From NCBI GenBank assembly GCA_013397795.1, contig VZTJ01001142.1, forward strand, positions 1,257,155-1,321,154: DNA of 64,000 nt, read 5' to 3'. This DNA comes from Orthonyx spaldingii (Eukaryota > Chordata > Aves > Passeriformes > Orthonychidae). Positions 1 to 12,639 of the stretch are shown here, piece after piece. How positions within the stretch are numbered: the stretch's first letter is position 1; every line of letters starts with the position of its first letter. A program made the position numbers and the translations under genes. Below the pieces are notes generated by a model. It saw only the letters and a program-made list of their open reading frames with translations, did no database searches and was not told where the DNA came from.

Positions 1-894
1 AAAAAAAAAAAGAAAAGAGGGGGAAGGGGGTGCTTTCTTGAGCAGGTAATTTCAGTTACTGGATCAGTCAGAAACAGTGTCTATAGAAGTACAGGTGAGT
101 GGAGCAGGAGTAAATGCAACCTGTGGCTGATAAAGTGGATTACTTTTAAAGAAAACTCCAGTTGTGGGAACATGAAAAACATTTCTAAAAGGTGAACCGA
201 TTTCACAAATTAACTACATCAAAACACAACTTTTAAAAGTCATATAGGTCTGAGATTAGAAATAAGGAAAAGCAACCATTGGTTTTCCAAGTTTTTTTAT
301 ATTCGAAATGCTTTTCATTATGATGCTTTTGTTTTCAAACCTTCTCCTCTTAAAAAAAAAGAAAAAAAGTTTTATTCCCTGTCAGAAGCAATATTTTGTT
401 TAAGCTAGAGTGTTTTTTAAAAAAAAAAACCTCTTGATTCACTGAGAAGCTAAAATAAATCTTGGCTTGCCCCAAAAGGTGCTTTGTTTTTCTCGTTTTC
501 AGAACTTCTAGGAAAAAAATTCCTTTATTCATGCAGCTGTAGTGAGGCAGAGGGGAAGAAGTGGGTTGCTGATTAGAGAAAACATGCTGAAGTCTCTCTC
601 AAGAGATGCTACAGCCTAGGCATTTCAAGGTCTATTCTGCCATAGCTCTTTCCTTTGTCCTTCCTTATAAAACAAAAGAATATGTTCCTTTTAGTTGTTT
701 TTGCTCCTCCTGCACACGAGGGCTGATCCCAAACATGGAGAGGTGATAACAGAGCCTTGTAAACCAAGCACCAGGTGTCTTGGGCCAACCCTGACAGAAG
801 CCTTCAGGTGTGTGCAAAGAGAGATTTAAGTAGATGCTGGTGCTTGTAGGAAGTTTGTAATTCAGCAGGATGAGATTGATTTACCAAAAATAGG
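1..894. other. Unique intergenic DNA, nothing recognised
   Basis: Starts with an A-rich then G-rich run (1-30) and has A/T homopolymer stretches near 350-430. No repeat family, exon or RNA gene was recognised. Confidence 0.6.
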
Positions 895-1270
895 GTATAG
901 ATCTAATATCAACACCCAATTCAGGTAGACAAGAAGAAAGTTCTTTATTATGGCCGGGCTGCTGAGTGAAATAATTTCCAAAGCCGCAGAGCAAAATCAC
1001 AAAGCATTACAAGGTATATATCCACAAAAGATTCAATACAAATGCATATTCATAACATCGACACCTCCCACTCCCCACTTCGTATGATAATTAGCTGAAT
1101 AACCATTACACATGCGTGGTTAGTTCTTTAAAATGGGTCGGTGGTCGTATTGTGGGTAGTGGTCCTTAAAAGGATGAAGTATACTCTTCTTCCTCGCTTT
1201 GACCTTCCTCGCCCCCGTGGCTTAACACAATGAGATTGACCTAAGTAACCCCTTAATTACTCCCCCTATT
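895..1270 (-). mobile_element. Retroviral-type solo LTR or LTR end, minus orientation
   Basis: Read on the minus strand, a TATATA stretch (about 1014-1022) lies some 70 bp before an AATAAA polyadenylation signal (944-949), the spacing expected in an LTR. At the other end a purine-rich AATAGGGGGAG (about 1262-1272) resembles a polypurine tract abutting the start of U3. CpG-containing sequence here contrasts with the AT-rich flanks. I recognise the style of avian ERV LTRs but not the subfamily. Target-site duplications were not found, so the ends are approximate. Confidence 0.5.
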
Positions 1271-4200
1271 CTTTTAAATGAATTTATAATTGAAAAGATT
1301 TGTACTTGTCTAAACTTCTTCAGCTTTCCCTAAGCATAAGCACAGCTGAACAAACATGGCAACCAGGCAATCAATCCTATAATTTCCAAGGCCTATTCTA
1401 GGCCTGATTCTCCCTTAATAAGTAACCTATTTAATTAACTACAGCTGGATCTCCTAGTTCTAACAAAATTAACTCTCTAACTAAAATTCTATGTTTCAAG
1501 ATAAAATGAAGGAGTCACTTTGATCATCATTAGGAGTCATAATGATCATCATTAAAATGGTTGGACATTTCTCACTCCTTCAGAAGCCCAGACGTAAACT
1601 GTACCTGGCACAACAATACTTCTGCTTAGGTGCTAGTCTGACACCCAGAGAAGCTGTTTCTTCGAAGAACACCATTTTCAAATAGGGATCAGGTCCAAAA
1701 TACAAGACTCAATCTAGATTAAAAGATTCAACTTGTTGTATTCCTTTCCATGACTTTACTTGCTTTCTGTTATTGGGGACAGGTCTCAGTAAAATTTAAA
1801 TCAGCAGAAAGAGTGGAATATCTAGAAATAGAAGTTTTAACATTCAAGTAGTCTACTGCAGGCTCCCCCTTCCAACATCTGGGCAGCTGAAACCCTCCCT
1901 TCAGCTTCCAGACTATAAGGCAGACACAGTAATATAATTTCTTCCATCTTTTTTCAGCTTGCCTATTTGGTATTGGAAGTTGGTTGCAGCAGCCACTATT
2001 AGGGAACGTTTTAGACCACTTTCTCCAGAGGGTTCTTCAACTGCCTCAAAAAATGTGACAGCAAATGCCTTGTTCAGGCCCAAATCAGGGCTTAAGCTCC
2101 TTGTAAATGTGTACATTTGGGAATTTAAATAAAAGCAAGCCTTTGACAGTTCACCCACGGCTGACAGAATATGTAGAAATTGTTAAAATAATTTTCTAAA
2201 TCAAGTTATAAAAAGATATTCAATGAAACTGTCAAAATCTCATAAAAATAGGGGAGTGTCTTAAATGTCAAAAAGTATTTAAATGCTAATGAATGTCTGT
2301 TTCACATATAAATGAACAAAACCATTTAGGAAATAAAAATGATCTCCTTCCTCCATGCCCTATTGATTATGTGCCTGTAACACCTCAGTGAATAGGATGC
2401 CACCCACTTCTTCGATCAGGCTTTTTACTCATTATGGATATTCTGAGGTATCTTTCAAGCATCAATATGTGTGTTTCAAATATGCAAGAGCTGTGATGGC
2501 TGAAGGGCAAGCTTGTTGTCTATTCAGATAATGAACAGAGCACTAAATGCAGTCATTATATTAAATCCTGGAAGAAATTCAGCATTGTCATCCAAGTGAT
2601 ATGACGTACATTTCTTTTATAAAAAGCTTTCAACACCTCTCTAAATTAATGACGAAGTGGAAAAAAGCTGGAAAATTATAGCAATAGCACAAAAGTAAAA
2701 ATATGTCGTCCTCAATTTAAAATACCTGGAAAATGCTAGTCACATTAATACTTGTTTTAGGAACTTTTATGTTTAAAGGTGTGACAGCACAGATCTCTTT
2801 CTCACGGGAATTGTACTGAAAGTTTATAAAATTAAGATAAGTTTCATGTTTGTGAGAGTGGCTTTTGGAAACAGACAGTAAGACTTCTGTCCAATCGGTC
2901 CCAGGAGGGTGGACTGGTTTCATCCAACCCGAACAGATTTCTCGCGTGTATATAAATCTGTTAATAATTAAATAAATTCACTTAGCATTCTCTCAAGATT
3001 GCTGAGTCCCTTTGCTCTGCTTTCGCTCCAACAGCGACATAGAGGTATCCTGGTCGTCATACCTGAGTAAAGGGTCTGCCTCCAGTTCCCTATCTGGGAA
3101 AACAGGGAGACTGGGGAACTCTCCTGTAGGTTTTATGAAAGAAAATTCTCCTGACGTGTTATGGAAGAAAGGATTCATCCAGATGTTTGTTCCAAAACCA
3201 TTACTGAAAAGAACTCTACAAATACTAGAACTTCTAGTCTCCAAAACACCACCTTTTTTCTGAAAATTACTGTGTGAATATGCATATAGTTCAGTGATAA
3301 AGCCATTTTCTCAAGGCCAATTTAGTGTGTACATGTGCTTCCAGTCCAAGCTTCTCTGGCTCTCAGGCTACACCACATGTGAGCTGCTTTGGAGGGACAA
3401 AACACAGGTCTACAGAGGCCTCCATCTCTCCAACAGATTGCTTTTATTGGTGGAAAAGGAAAACCTGAGGTCCAGTTCAACACTGAAGCATTCCTGCAGA
3501 CTCTCACACTTGTGTTTCTGTGTGATAAAACATGCAGCACACAGAGCATTTTCTCAGATAATGTTGAAAAATGCTCTTCTGGAGAGAGCTGGATGGGGAT
3601 TGCTGTCAGAGACCCCAATAATATCAACTGTTCTCCCCTTCCCTTTCAGAGATACGTGTTGTCTGGGCTCTGAAGTTCTGTTCTTTCATCTCATGAAAAA
3701 GTCAGTGCTTCCCTCTCTTGCAAGGAGATAAAGTGAAAATGATAAAATAGAAAGGTGAAACATACAAGTTCTAAACATTTAGACATTTGGTTACCACTTA
3801 GATAGGTGTAGTCATATTATACTCAGAAGTTTATTCATTCAGCTGTAACAATAATATAAATGCACAAATCACAGGCCATGACTAAAACACCTGGATACCC
3901 ATGAAATGCTTACAAGTAACAACACTAAAGTTGATAATAATGTTTTCTCATTTGAAGATTAAAAAGAAATTCAATCTTTTACTCCTCTAAAAAGAAAATT
4001 CCTGTTGGTTACTGTCATATTTTCAAAGGTATTTAAGCTTCCAGCCATGTAAAATTTATGCTATAGGAGACCTGAATTTTTTAAAAAATCAATAAATATC
4101 TAATTCTCAAAAAATACAGCTTCATATAGGCCAAATATTGATAGATACCTGCACAGAACTTGTGTCTTCAGCCCTGACATATAAATTTACACTTCTAATT

Positions 4201-4514
4201 TTTCAAATATTTTTATTCAACATGTGCACAGTTAATAGGGTTCCTTTTCCAACCTAATTTTCACTTTAAACTAAAACCAAAGTCGACATTTTAATGTTTC
4301 ATAGTTTTATAGGATTTTTTTATATAAAGAAAATATTTTTATTTCAGTTGGGTGAAATAAAAGTATGTCCCAATGTTTCTCAGCACAGCTGGTGGATCAA
4401 AGCTAAATTACCTAAACCATTTTGAGATTAAATGTGCATTTGACTAGTAGACTCTTTCTTCTCTAAACTTTTTCTGTAGACAAAACAGAGGCAGGTGTTT
4501 CAGTTGCTCAATTA
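1271..4514. other. Possible ERV remnant then unique intergenic DNA
   Basis: The part to about 1580 lies upstream of the LTR's putative polypurine tract and may be internal retroviral sequence too eroded to identify. A short imperfect duplication around GATCATCATTA sits near 1521-1553. From 1580 the DNA is mostly AT-rich with no recognised gene. The segment at 3000-3730 is less AT-rich and open on both strands, but matches no protein I know. Confidence 0.4.
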
Positions 4515-4785
4515 ATCACAGAATCACAGAATATTCTTAGTTGGAAGGGACCCAGAAGGATCATCGAGTCCAGCTTCTGGCCCTGCACAGCTCCATCCCC
4601 AAGAATCCCACCCTGTGCCTGAGAGCATTGTCCAAATACTTCTTGAATTCTGTCAGGCTTGGTGCTGTGACCACTTCCCCAGGGAACCTGTTCCAGAGCC
4701 CAAACAACAACTGTCTGAAAAACCTTTTCCTAATATCCAACCTAAACTTCAGGCCATTCCCTCTGGTCCTTGCAGTTTTAATTCT
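4515..4785 (-). mobile_element. CR1 LINE, 3' end, minus orientation
   Basis: Begins with two copies of ATCACAGAAT, the reverse complement of the CR1 3'-terminal 8-bp-type repeat. It then runs through the standard antisense CR1 3' region: TTGGAAGGGACC, the 'gagtccagc' block, and the tract ending near TCTGGTCCTTGC. It is 5'-truncated, as nearly all CR1 copies are, and among the better preserved copies in this window. No coding potential. Confidence 0.93.
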
Positions 4786-7700
4786 TTTGTGTTCTCAGGG
4801 TACTGTTTTCAACATAAAGGTATTAATAGATATATTCTGGTGCAGCCTTGTATACAGAAGGCATCTTGTTTAATGCTGGCTCAGTGAGGGAGAGCAACTC
4901 ACCAGGGGTTGTGCAGTTCTGATGACTGCTGCAGAACAGTTCAAAACTCCCAGGTAACATTAGAAGGAGCCAAATTTATCAATACAAATTAAGTTCTTCA
5001 AAAATGTGTGACCAGCCAAAGCAACATCCCTGCTCCACAAGAAAGTTGGAAGGGGGTGGCTTCCTATGGCTTTCATCTCTGATGTCTTGTTCCACTAAAG
5101 GTTAGGATTTATGAGATTGTGGAAAAAACAAAGCTTCCCTGTGCTACCCAAAAGTGAATTAATTAATTCATTTTCTGTATAGCCAAAATCTTCATTTTTG
5201 ACACTCCATCCTGCAAAACAAATGCAGAACACAAAAACCCATGAAGATCATCAATTATGAATTTCCAGCCAATAAAACCAACTGTGACTATTGTATCAGA
5301 TAGCTGGCTTACAATTCTTAACATACTAGCATAGCATAGTACATCATGCACAGGAATTACAGCAGCAGGTATCAGCAAGGAGTGAAGTTAGTTTTCTACA
5401 TTAAGTATGTACAGCTCTCTCTAGTCATCCTCCTCCATCTGCCTAGATGTTTTCCTCCTGTTACAGGTTCTGCAATCTATCTACTTGACTATCCTCAATA
5501 TTATACAAGTTGCATTTACCAGTTAGAACTATGAAACCAAACATTTAGAAATGGAAACTGTTTGTCAAATAATTTTTTTCACCCTCCTTATTTTTGCAAT
5601 AGTTCTATGCTAATTTAAAGAATAATCCTTTAAAACGTAACCTTTTTTTTACCTCCTTTTGCAAAAGAAGCTCGTATTTCTGAATGATAAAAGATACAAA
5701 GAAAACACCTTTTTATTTCTGAAACCTAAACATCTGAATCTCAGCAATAATTAATACATGAAAGTGCATATAACACAAAAGATCATTATCACCAGATCTA
5801 AAGTGAGTGAACATATGGTGGTAAGTCGAACAGCACAGAAGTAGTATGAATAACAACACCAAGTCATTAGGTAAATAGGAGGAAAGGAAGGTAACATTGC
5901 ATGAAATAACTGGTGACAGGACAGCATTTGTGAGCAGAGTTTATGTTTAATGATGTTTCTTTTCTGTGGGGCAACTGAGGGTAACATATGATGCCAGTGA
6001 TGTGGACATAATTTGGGTGCATTTTTTCTAATTAAGTAAAATGCCCTTCAAAGCAATGATGAGAAGATCACAAAAGTCAAATGCTGCCCTTTAGATTCAG
6101 ACTTAGAGTTCAGGACAATCCAAGGCATAGAGAAGGTTGATGTTTTGTCCCACACACCACCCCTCCCCTCTCTGTATCCAAGCAAATGGCCCACAGGAGT
6201 GCAAAGAGGCAGCTTGTTAAACCCCTGCTGTACTCACCCCGGACACCCAAGATCACAGAGTCAGAGTGGCACGCTGCAGACTGATATTAAAATTGACAGA
6301 GCTGCCCCAACACAAGTGCATTGCTCCAGGATTCTGAACACACTGGATTTGGGGAACTCAGGAGCTGGGCAATGCATTGCTGAAGTATAGGATGACATTA
6401 CAGTGAAAGGATCCTGAAGCATTAGAATATATCAAACACTTTGGATATTAACCCTCTTAAATTTTAATCTGGCACACGGTCAACTATGACTGCCAGCTCT
6501 GAGAAGGAGGAGGGGAAGGACTGATATCAGTAGAAAGGGTGCTGCTTGGAATTGTTTCTTGAGATAGAAATAGCAGGAAGCTGATGGGAGCAGCTCCAGG
6601 GAGAGATAACATTCCCTAGTGAAATCTAACAGAAATAGCCTGTACAGTAGTTTCACCATGTCAGAGTGAATGGCGACAGTGCACAGAGGGTATTTCTATG
6701 CAGAAAATTACTGAGAAGCAGTAGGAGCAGGAGACATGTTACAAGATCAACATGACAAAGTGAGCAATTAGGCTTTCATGAAACTGAGGGCAGAATTTTT
6801 CTGCACTCTGTCATCAGCTCTCAGGGCTAAGGCTGATGCTTATGACCTTACAGAAGCTGATCACAACAGGCCACGCTGGGTCAGGACCTATTGAGTTGCT
6901 TCCTTTAGTGGAGGTGATGGAGTTCATTCCAAATGTAGCTACTCTGAGGCATTAAACAAATAAAACATAGTATGCATTAAAACAACATTATTAAGGTTAC
7001 AAAGGTTACAGAGTCAAGCATTCAAAACCTACTTCTGCAGCCTTAATTCAGTCCCCATTGTGTGTTTTCCCCATCTTCCCATGACTCTCCCTAATCTCTC
7101 TACACCATAAATTTGCCTTGTAGTAAATTTTTTTCACTCTATCACATCAGTGGTCAAGAGCTTGGAGAAAATATTACATCTACAATATGGAAGAGCTTAT
7201 ACAGGAACTGTCTGTTCACCATTTGTTTGATCTTCATGGTTCAATACGTGGTCCCAGATATATTTGCTGAACAATATGCAAACTGCTCAGACTTAATCCC
7301 TGTCTTTTTGACTCAGACTAATGTAAAAGTACTTTAGATGTCTCAGTGAGGCACCCAAATTAGGAGGTTATGCTCTCCATGGCAATAGAAAGACCAACTC
7401 CAGCTACAGGGAGACAGAAGTAGTGACTTGCTATTTAGTTCTGAATACAGAAAGCCTCCTCTGTAAGGAGATAAAATAGACAGGCAAAAAATTGCCTTAA
7501 CTCCAATTTAAAAAATCTGAAATCACTGAGAAAGTGAGTCTACTACCACTCAAATGAGCACTGATATATTCCCTTCCCTGTTAAGCTTTATTTTTGCCAC
7601 AACTAGCACCAATATAAATGGTGCCATATGTTTGCTGCTATCAGGAAACTCCATTATAAGCCAGTAAACAATGTAGACATTACCCTAGTTATAACTTAAT

Positions 7701-8447
7701 TGCATCCTCTGGGAAGGGGACTGTCATCAGGTCAGGTTTTCTGAAGTCACAGCATTAACAAATTTCTGTCATTAAACCTTTCTTAACACAGCCAGTGTTT
7801 GAACAGGAAACCCATTAGCAAAAGCTACAGGTACGGGTGAAAAAAGCCATGAAAATTCACTAAATCAGCATTTTTCCAACATGTGATTGAGTTCCTGATT
7901 TGGCTTTTTGTCTGAGGTTTTACACCACTTTCTCAGACATTCTTGGGTCAAATCTCTCTATCTACAAAAAAATTTTCCAAGGTTCAACTCTGGTCACTCT
8001 AGACACTGCTGAATTCTTACCTCAGGCCTCATTGTGTGTTTGGGAACAAGTCTGGTAGCTCTGGTAACCAAAATGGCCTCAAGTTTTGTTTAGTCCATGA
8101 ACCCAAATAAACATTAGCTGAGAATAACTTACAGGCAGAAATATTTTGTCACAATAATTTTGTAACACAACAAAAAACAAAACCACAGGAAAACCGAAAG
8201 GCAAAGAGAGGACATGTTAATTCATATAAATCAAAGCATCTTTGTCAACAGATTTTAGTGAGTATCTACTTAAACCATTTTTTTCTTCTGATTTATAATA
8301 GTATGATATCATCCCTCTGGAAGAGCAGAGCTTGGAAACTTATGCCTTAGGACCTTTATTCAAAGGAGCTTTTGCTTTCTTCCAGTGTAACTAAAGGCTC
8401 CAGGAATTAGGCATCTATTTTTAGCACTATGAAAGCAGATAATTAAC
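4786..8447. other. Unique intergenic DNA, nothing recognised
   Basis: AT-rich DNA with only short chance open frames. No CR1, LTR, tRNA-like or CpG-rich segment seen. Confidence 0.6.
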
Positions 8448-9205
8448 CTCAAGAAGTTCAACAAGGCCAAATCCAAGGTGCTGCATGTGGGTCAGGACAA
8501 TTCCCAACAGCAATACACACTGGGGGATGAAGGGATTGAGAGGAGTCCTGGGGAGAAGGGTTTGGGCACTGGGGGATGACGAGCTGGGCATGATCCAGCC
8601 ATGTGCACTCACAGCCCAAAAGCCAAACATGTCCTGGGCTGCATCACAAGAAGTGTGGACAGCAGGTTGAGGGAGGGGATCCTGCCCCTCTGCTCTGCTC
8701 TGGTGAGACCCCACCTGCAGTGCTGCATCCAGCTCTGGTCACCAGGACAAGAAAGACACAGACACGTTAGACTATGTCCACAGGGGAATCCTGAAGGTGA
8801 TCACAGGGCTGGGGCACCTGCTATGAAAACAGGCTAAGAGAGCTGGGACTGTTCAGCCTGGAGAAGAAAAGGGTCTGGGCAGACTTTACTATGGCCTTTC
8901 TGTACTTGAAGAAAAATGAGGACAAATTTTTAGCAGGGCCTGTAATGACAGTTTTAAAGTGAAAGGGGGTAGATTCATGTTGGATGTAAGGAAAGAATTA
9001 TCTGCTACGAGGGTAGCAATACACTGGCACAGGTTGCCCAGAGAGGTGGTAGATGTCCCAACTCTGGAATTGTTTAAGGCCAGGTTGAATGGACCTTTGA
9101 GCAACCTGATCAAGTGGGATATGTCCCTACCCATGGAAGGGATGTTGGACTAGATGATGTTTAAATGCCCCTTCCAACCCAAACTATCTTATGATTATTA
9201 ATAAT
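8448..9205 (+). mobile_element. CR1 LINE, 5'-truncated, plus orientation
   Basis: About 750 bp running from the C-terminal reverse-transcriptase coding part through the CR1 3' untranslated region ('cacaggttgcccagagaggtggt', 'ggactagatga', 'ccttccaaccc' blocks) to a decayed 3' tail near ATGATTATTAATAATAA. The terminal ATTCTATGATTCTATGAT repeat has been lost to mutation. This is the longest readable CR1 copy in the window. Confidence 0.93.
8449..8840 (+). pseudogene. CR1 ORF2 (reverse transcriptase) C-terminal remnant
   Basis: Conceptual translation shows hallmark CR1 RT-tail phrases in order: KAKSKVLHVG near the start, then AKHVLGCITRSV, and LPLCSALVRPHL followed by CIQLWSPG. They fall in more than one frame with stops between, so frameshifts have broken the frame. 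The element is dead: it lacks the endonuclease and the catalytic RT core. The open frame at 8601-8837 is part of this remnant, not a host gene. Confidence 0.9.
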
Positions 9206-9417
9206 AACTAAATTGTTCAGCACATCAAATCTTTATCTCTGTAAACGCAGCCCTCTGTGGTCTTCTTAATGAGCTTTTTCCTTACAGGAAAACATCTTAC
9301 CTTTGTCCATTCTATCACATTTAGAAACATCTACTATTTATTTCAGTTTTTATTAGGATTTATTTTTTATGGGTGAGTACCTCTCGGATTTATGTGGTGA
9401 CCATTAAGGGGAACGTT

Positions 9418-9685
9418 GCACTAACATTGCTCCCTCCACACCTTTCTTATCTGGGTCAGCCATGGTGTTTGGGACCTCAGTCTTGTCCCCCAGCTGCCAT
9501 GAGGGTTAGGGTTCAGAGTTTCACGGGCCTACAGTTCCAGGGACACTGGGGCTGAAAAAGGCATTTGCATCAATATTGCTCCCTCCACATGCTCCTAATC
9601 TGGGCCACCCACAATGCTGGAGACCTCAACCTCAGCCTTTAATAGGGTTCAGAGATCCACAAGGCCTACAGCTTTAAAACTTAAG
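9418..9685. repeat. Diverged tandem duplication, unit about 140 bp
   Basis: Two neighbouring segments share, in the same order, 'attgctccctccaca', 'atctgggycasccay', 'ggagacctca/gggacctca', 'agggttcagag', and 'ggcctacag'. The first starts near 9418 and the second near 9561, with scattered substitutions and length changes, so the duplication is old. Copy 1 includes a short GGGTTAGGGTT that looks telomeric; copy 2 has only AGGGTTC there. Confidence 0.6.
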
Positions 9686-11080
9686 GAAAAAAGTCAAATA
9701 CAATAAACTCCAAAACTGATGAATGTTTTATGGGATTTGCACTAAATAACATGCCTTTTGCTTTTGAGACAAAACATTTTCATGATTATTTGATTATTTC
9801 TTTACGAATTTTACCCTATATTATTCTTTATTTTTCCTTTGGGAAATTGTCTTGAGCTGTCAAAAAATTCTAATTCCAGTGTAGAAGCACATAAGAGAAA
9901 TAAAGTAGAAAAAACCAGAAAGTAACAAGGAAAAGCAAAACATTAGACACTTGCCTTCATGGCACTGAAGCTGTGTAAATTACAGGTTATATTTCAGTCC
10001 TTCTTGGTCTACTTTCCTCCTTTGGCCTTGACTTTGGCAAAACCCAAAAATTTCCCAAGTCCTCTTCCATCCACGCCATGATGGGCTTCTCCACCACCTC
10101 CAACCCTGCCAGCAGCTGCAGCAGCAAGGACAATGCACAGATGTCACCCATCTTTTCATAGGAGTCCTGCCCTGAAGACTTAACATCACAAAAAAGTTAC
10201 AGCCTGAACAATGGCACACAATTTCTTATTTGGGCGAAAACCTGTAATAACAGCTTTTGCAGCTTGATGGTAAACTGATGTCCTTCTGTATTTTTTGTTG
10301 TTGATGGCAGTGGTTAGTTTTCTTTTTTCTCTGCTCATTTTTTTCTTCCTTTGACTTCAGGATCTTGAGGTTTTTGGGTGTGTTCTTCCACCTGCAGAGG
10401 GCTAGAGGTAGTTTCATTTCTAATTCTTCCATACATCGCCATGAAAGGTAATTTCAGGGAAAGAGCTGAGTGAGTAATGGACTCGGGAGGTTCACTGACT
10501 GACAGAGAAACAATTAGGTGAGGTAAAACTGAGAAATGCCCAACCTATGTAATCAAATTAAGGTTTTTTAAATTGTTTAATTTAAATAAATATATTTAGT
10601 TAATTTTGCAGTTATGTAAGTCTTGTGCAAAATCATTTGAATTTTATTTCAGCTCCTGCAAAAGTAGAGCATTGAGTGAAATATTGAAATTAAATGTTAC
10701 ACATATTGCAAAAGATACTCCTCCATTTTTTTTCCAGCTAAATGTCCAAAGCACTTAGAAAATTTAATCCAATTGTGATAACTATTTCAGTATTGCATTT
10801 GCATTTATTACCAGCGTTAACATTTTAGATGTAAAATCAAACCACTGTTTAGCTGGCTCAAATTTACCGCTTTATTTATGTGGAGCATTTAGAAGGATTA
10901 GGATTTCATGCTTACCTGGAACAAAATCAGATACGAAAACTCTTTCTGAAGGGAAATATCTATGTCCTCATTGCTTTTCTGAGAGGAGACCTTGCTCTGA
11001 CAAGGGCTGAGTTATTAACAGTTACTGATGTGTTAAGAGCAAGCATGCAGTTCCTCTCTGGCCATCTAATCCCTGTAAAG

Positions 11081-11131
11081 CAAAAACAAAACAAAACAAA
11101 ACAAAACAAAACAAACAAACAAACAAAAAAA
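11081..11131. repeat. (AAAAC)n / (AAAC)n microsatellite
   Basis: About 50 bp of AAAAC units grading into AAAC and then poly-A. It could be an old A-rich retroposon tail, but no element body was recognised beside it. Confidence 0.85.
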
Positions 11132-12639
11132 TCATCCTTATCTGGGCTTGCATAAATTCTCAAATTAGCTTTAAACAAAGATAGAGACTGTATCTGATAT
11201 CACTGAGTTTAACATTCTGACTTCAGTCTGAAAAACTGAACAGTTTATGCCTGATTTGCAGCACCATTTGCTTCCACACCCCAGGAGTTGTCCCAGCCTT
11301 CAAGTGCACCAAACAACTGTCTTGCCACAAAACAGCAATAATGGTAATTTAACTATTTGAAAGTCAATTTTAAAAAATATTTTGCTAGAAGAAATCAGGA
11401 CAAGGGTGCTAAACAACTAATCTTGGAGTCATTTTGTCCTGTTAAGAGCCAGTTTGAAGAGATGCTTTACAGTATCTCTCTTGTTTTTAAGGAAGTACCA
11501 GAAGTTACTGAGAGCAAACAAGGATTTGGTTGCTCTGTGTTGGATCTAAGGGGGATGGGAATTTTGGGTTTTGTTAGCTCTATGTGGGCTGGCATACTTG
11601 AAGAAGAAAGGTTTCAGAGCATTTTTTTGGTAGTCACATAAACTGAATGTTGAGTCACTGCTATAATTAGATAATTAGGATAATAAAGAAAAAGAAATTT
11701 AAACCATTTATGCTTGTATCAGTCCAGGAAGTTATATGCATTCTGCCTGCCTGTTCCAGTCTTATGTTTTATGTTTAGGCTCCTGTATATTATGATAGAG
11801 AATCCTGCAACAGAGTCACTTTTTTAAGCAAGAATTGGTGTTTCAACTGCTTTGGTGAAAAGTTTGGCTACAAAAGAAGAAAAGAAAAGAGAAAGAAAAT
11901 AATAATAAAATTAATTATATCGAGATGCCTAAAAATATCAATGCAGCAAAAGGAGAAAGGAGAAAAGCATAAGAGGAAACAGAGAGAAACTCTCACAGGG
12001 TGAACTAGTACAATGACAAAGAGCATAAACACAGAAAACAGAGGGTAGTCAGGGAACAGCAAATGCAAACTCTGGAAAGAGAAATGATGCTTAATTTCTA
12101 CAGCCTGGACAGGCTTAGCAAAGTAATCTGTTAGTGAAGGATGGTGTTATTGATGTTAAGGGAAGTGCATGCTCACTGTGGAAATAAAAATTAAGTGAGA
12201 AACTGATCTGGGAAAAGGGGCACAGCTGTTTGTGTTTCATGAGCTGGAAACACATGTTCTTTTTCTGCCCTTATAGACTCTCACTGCTCTGATGGTCTCG
12301 ATTTTCCTCTTCACACCTAACCATGGCTAATTTGTGCCTGTTTTGCCTTGTACCAGCATTATTCTTTAGCTGAAATGGGTCTTCTCTGTCTTCTGTCTGC
12401 TCTTACAATTTCAGAGGGCGAGCACACTCCTTAACTGCCCCCAGCTTGTAAAAGCAAACTACATTTAGTGCCAGGAACCCTTCTTAGCCCTTGTTCCAGT
12501 CTGAATTTATTTGTTTCACATAGTTGGCCAGAAGGGTATTCCACAATTGGGATGGGCTCTCACAGGCTATATATGCTTGAGAATGTAAGAAACAGGGTTA
12601 AAAACATAGTTTTTTACACTCAGCTCAAAGTCAAGTGCT

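Larger units (their letters stand above)
9206..12639. other. Unique intergenic DNA with two tandem-repeat patches
   Basis: Contains the diverged tandem pair at 9418-9685 and the AAAAC array at 11081-11131, both listed separately. The rest is AT-rich with no exon, RNA gene or transposon recognised. Confidence 0.5.

Noticed and set aside
1913..2158. 81-codon minus-strand frame with plausible protein composition
   Set aside because: No recognisable domain, no clear splice sites and no relation to the LTR upstream that I can support.
9500..9515. GGGTTAGGGTT as an interstitial telomere
   Set aside because: Fewer than two full units, inside an older duplicated unit whose other copy lacks it.
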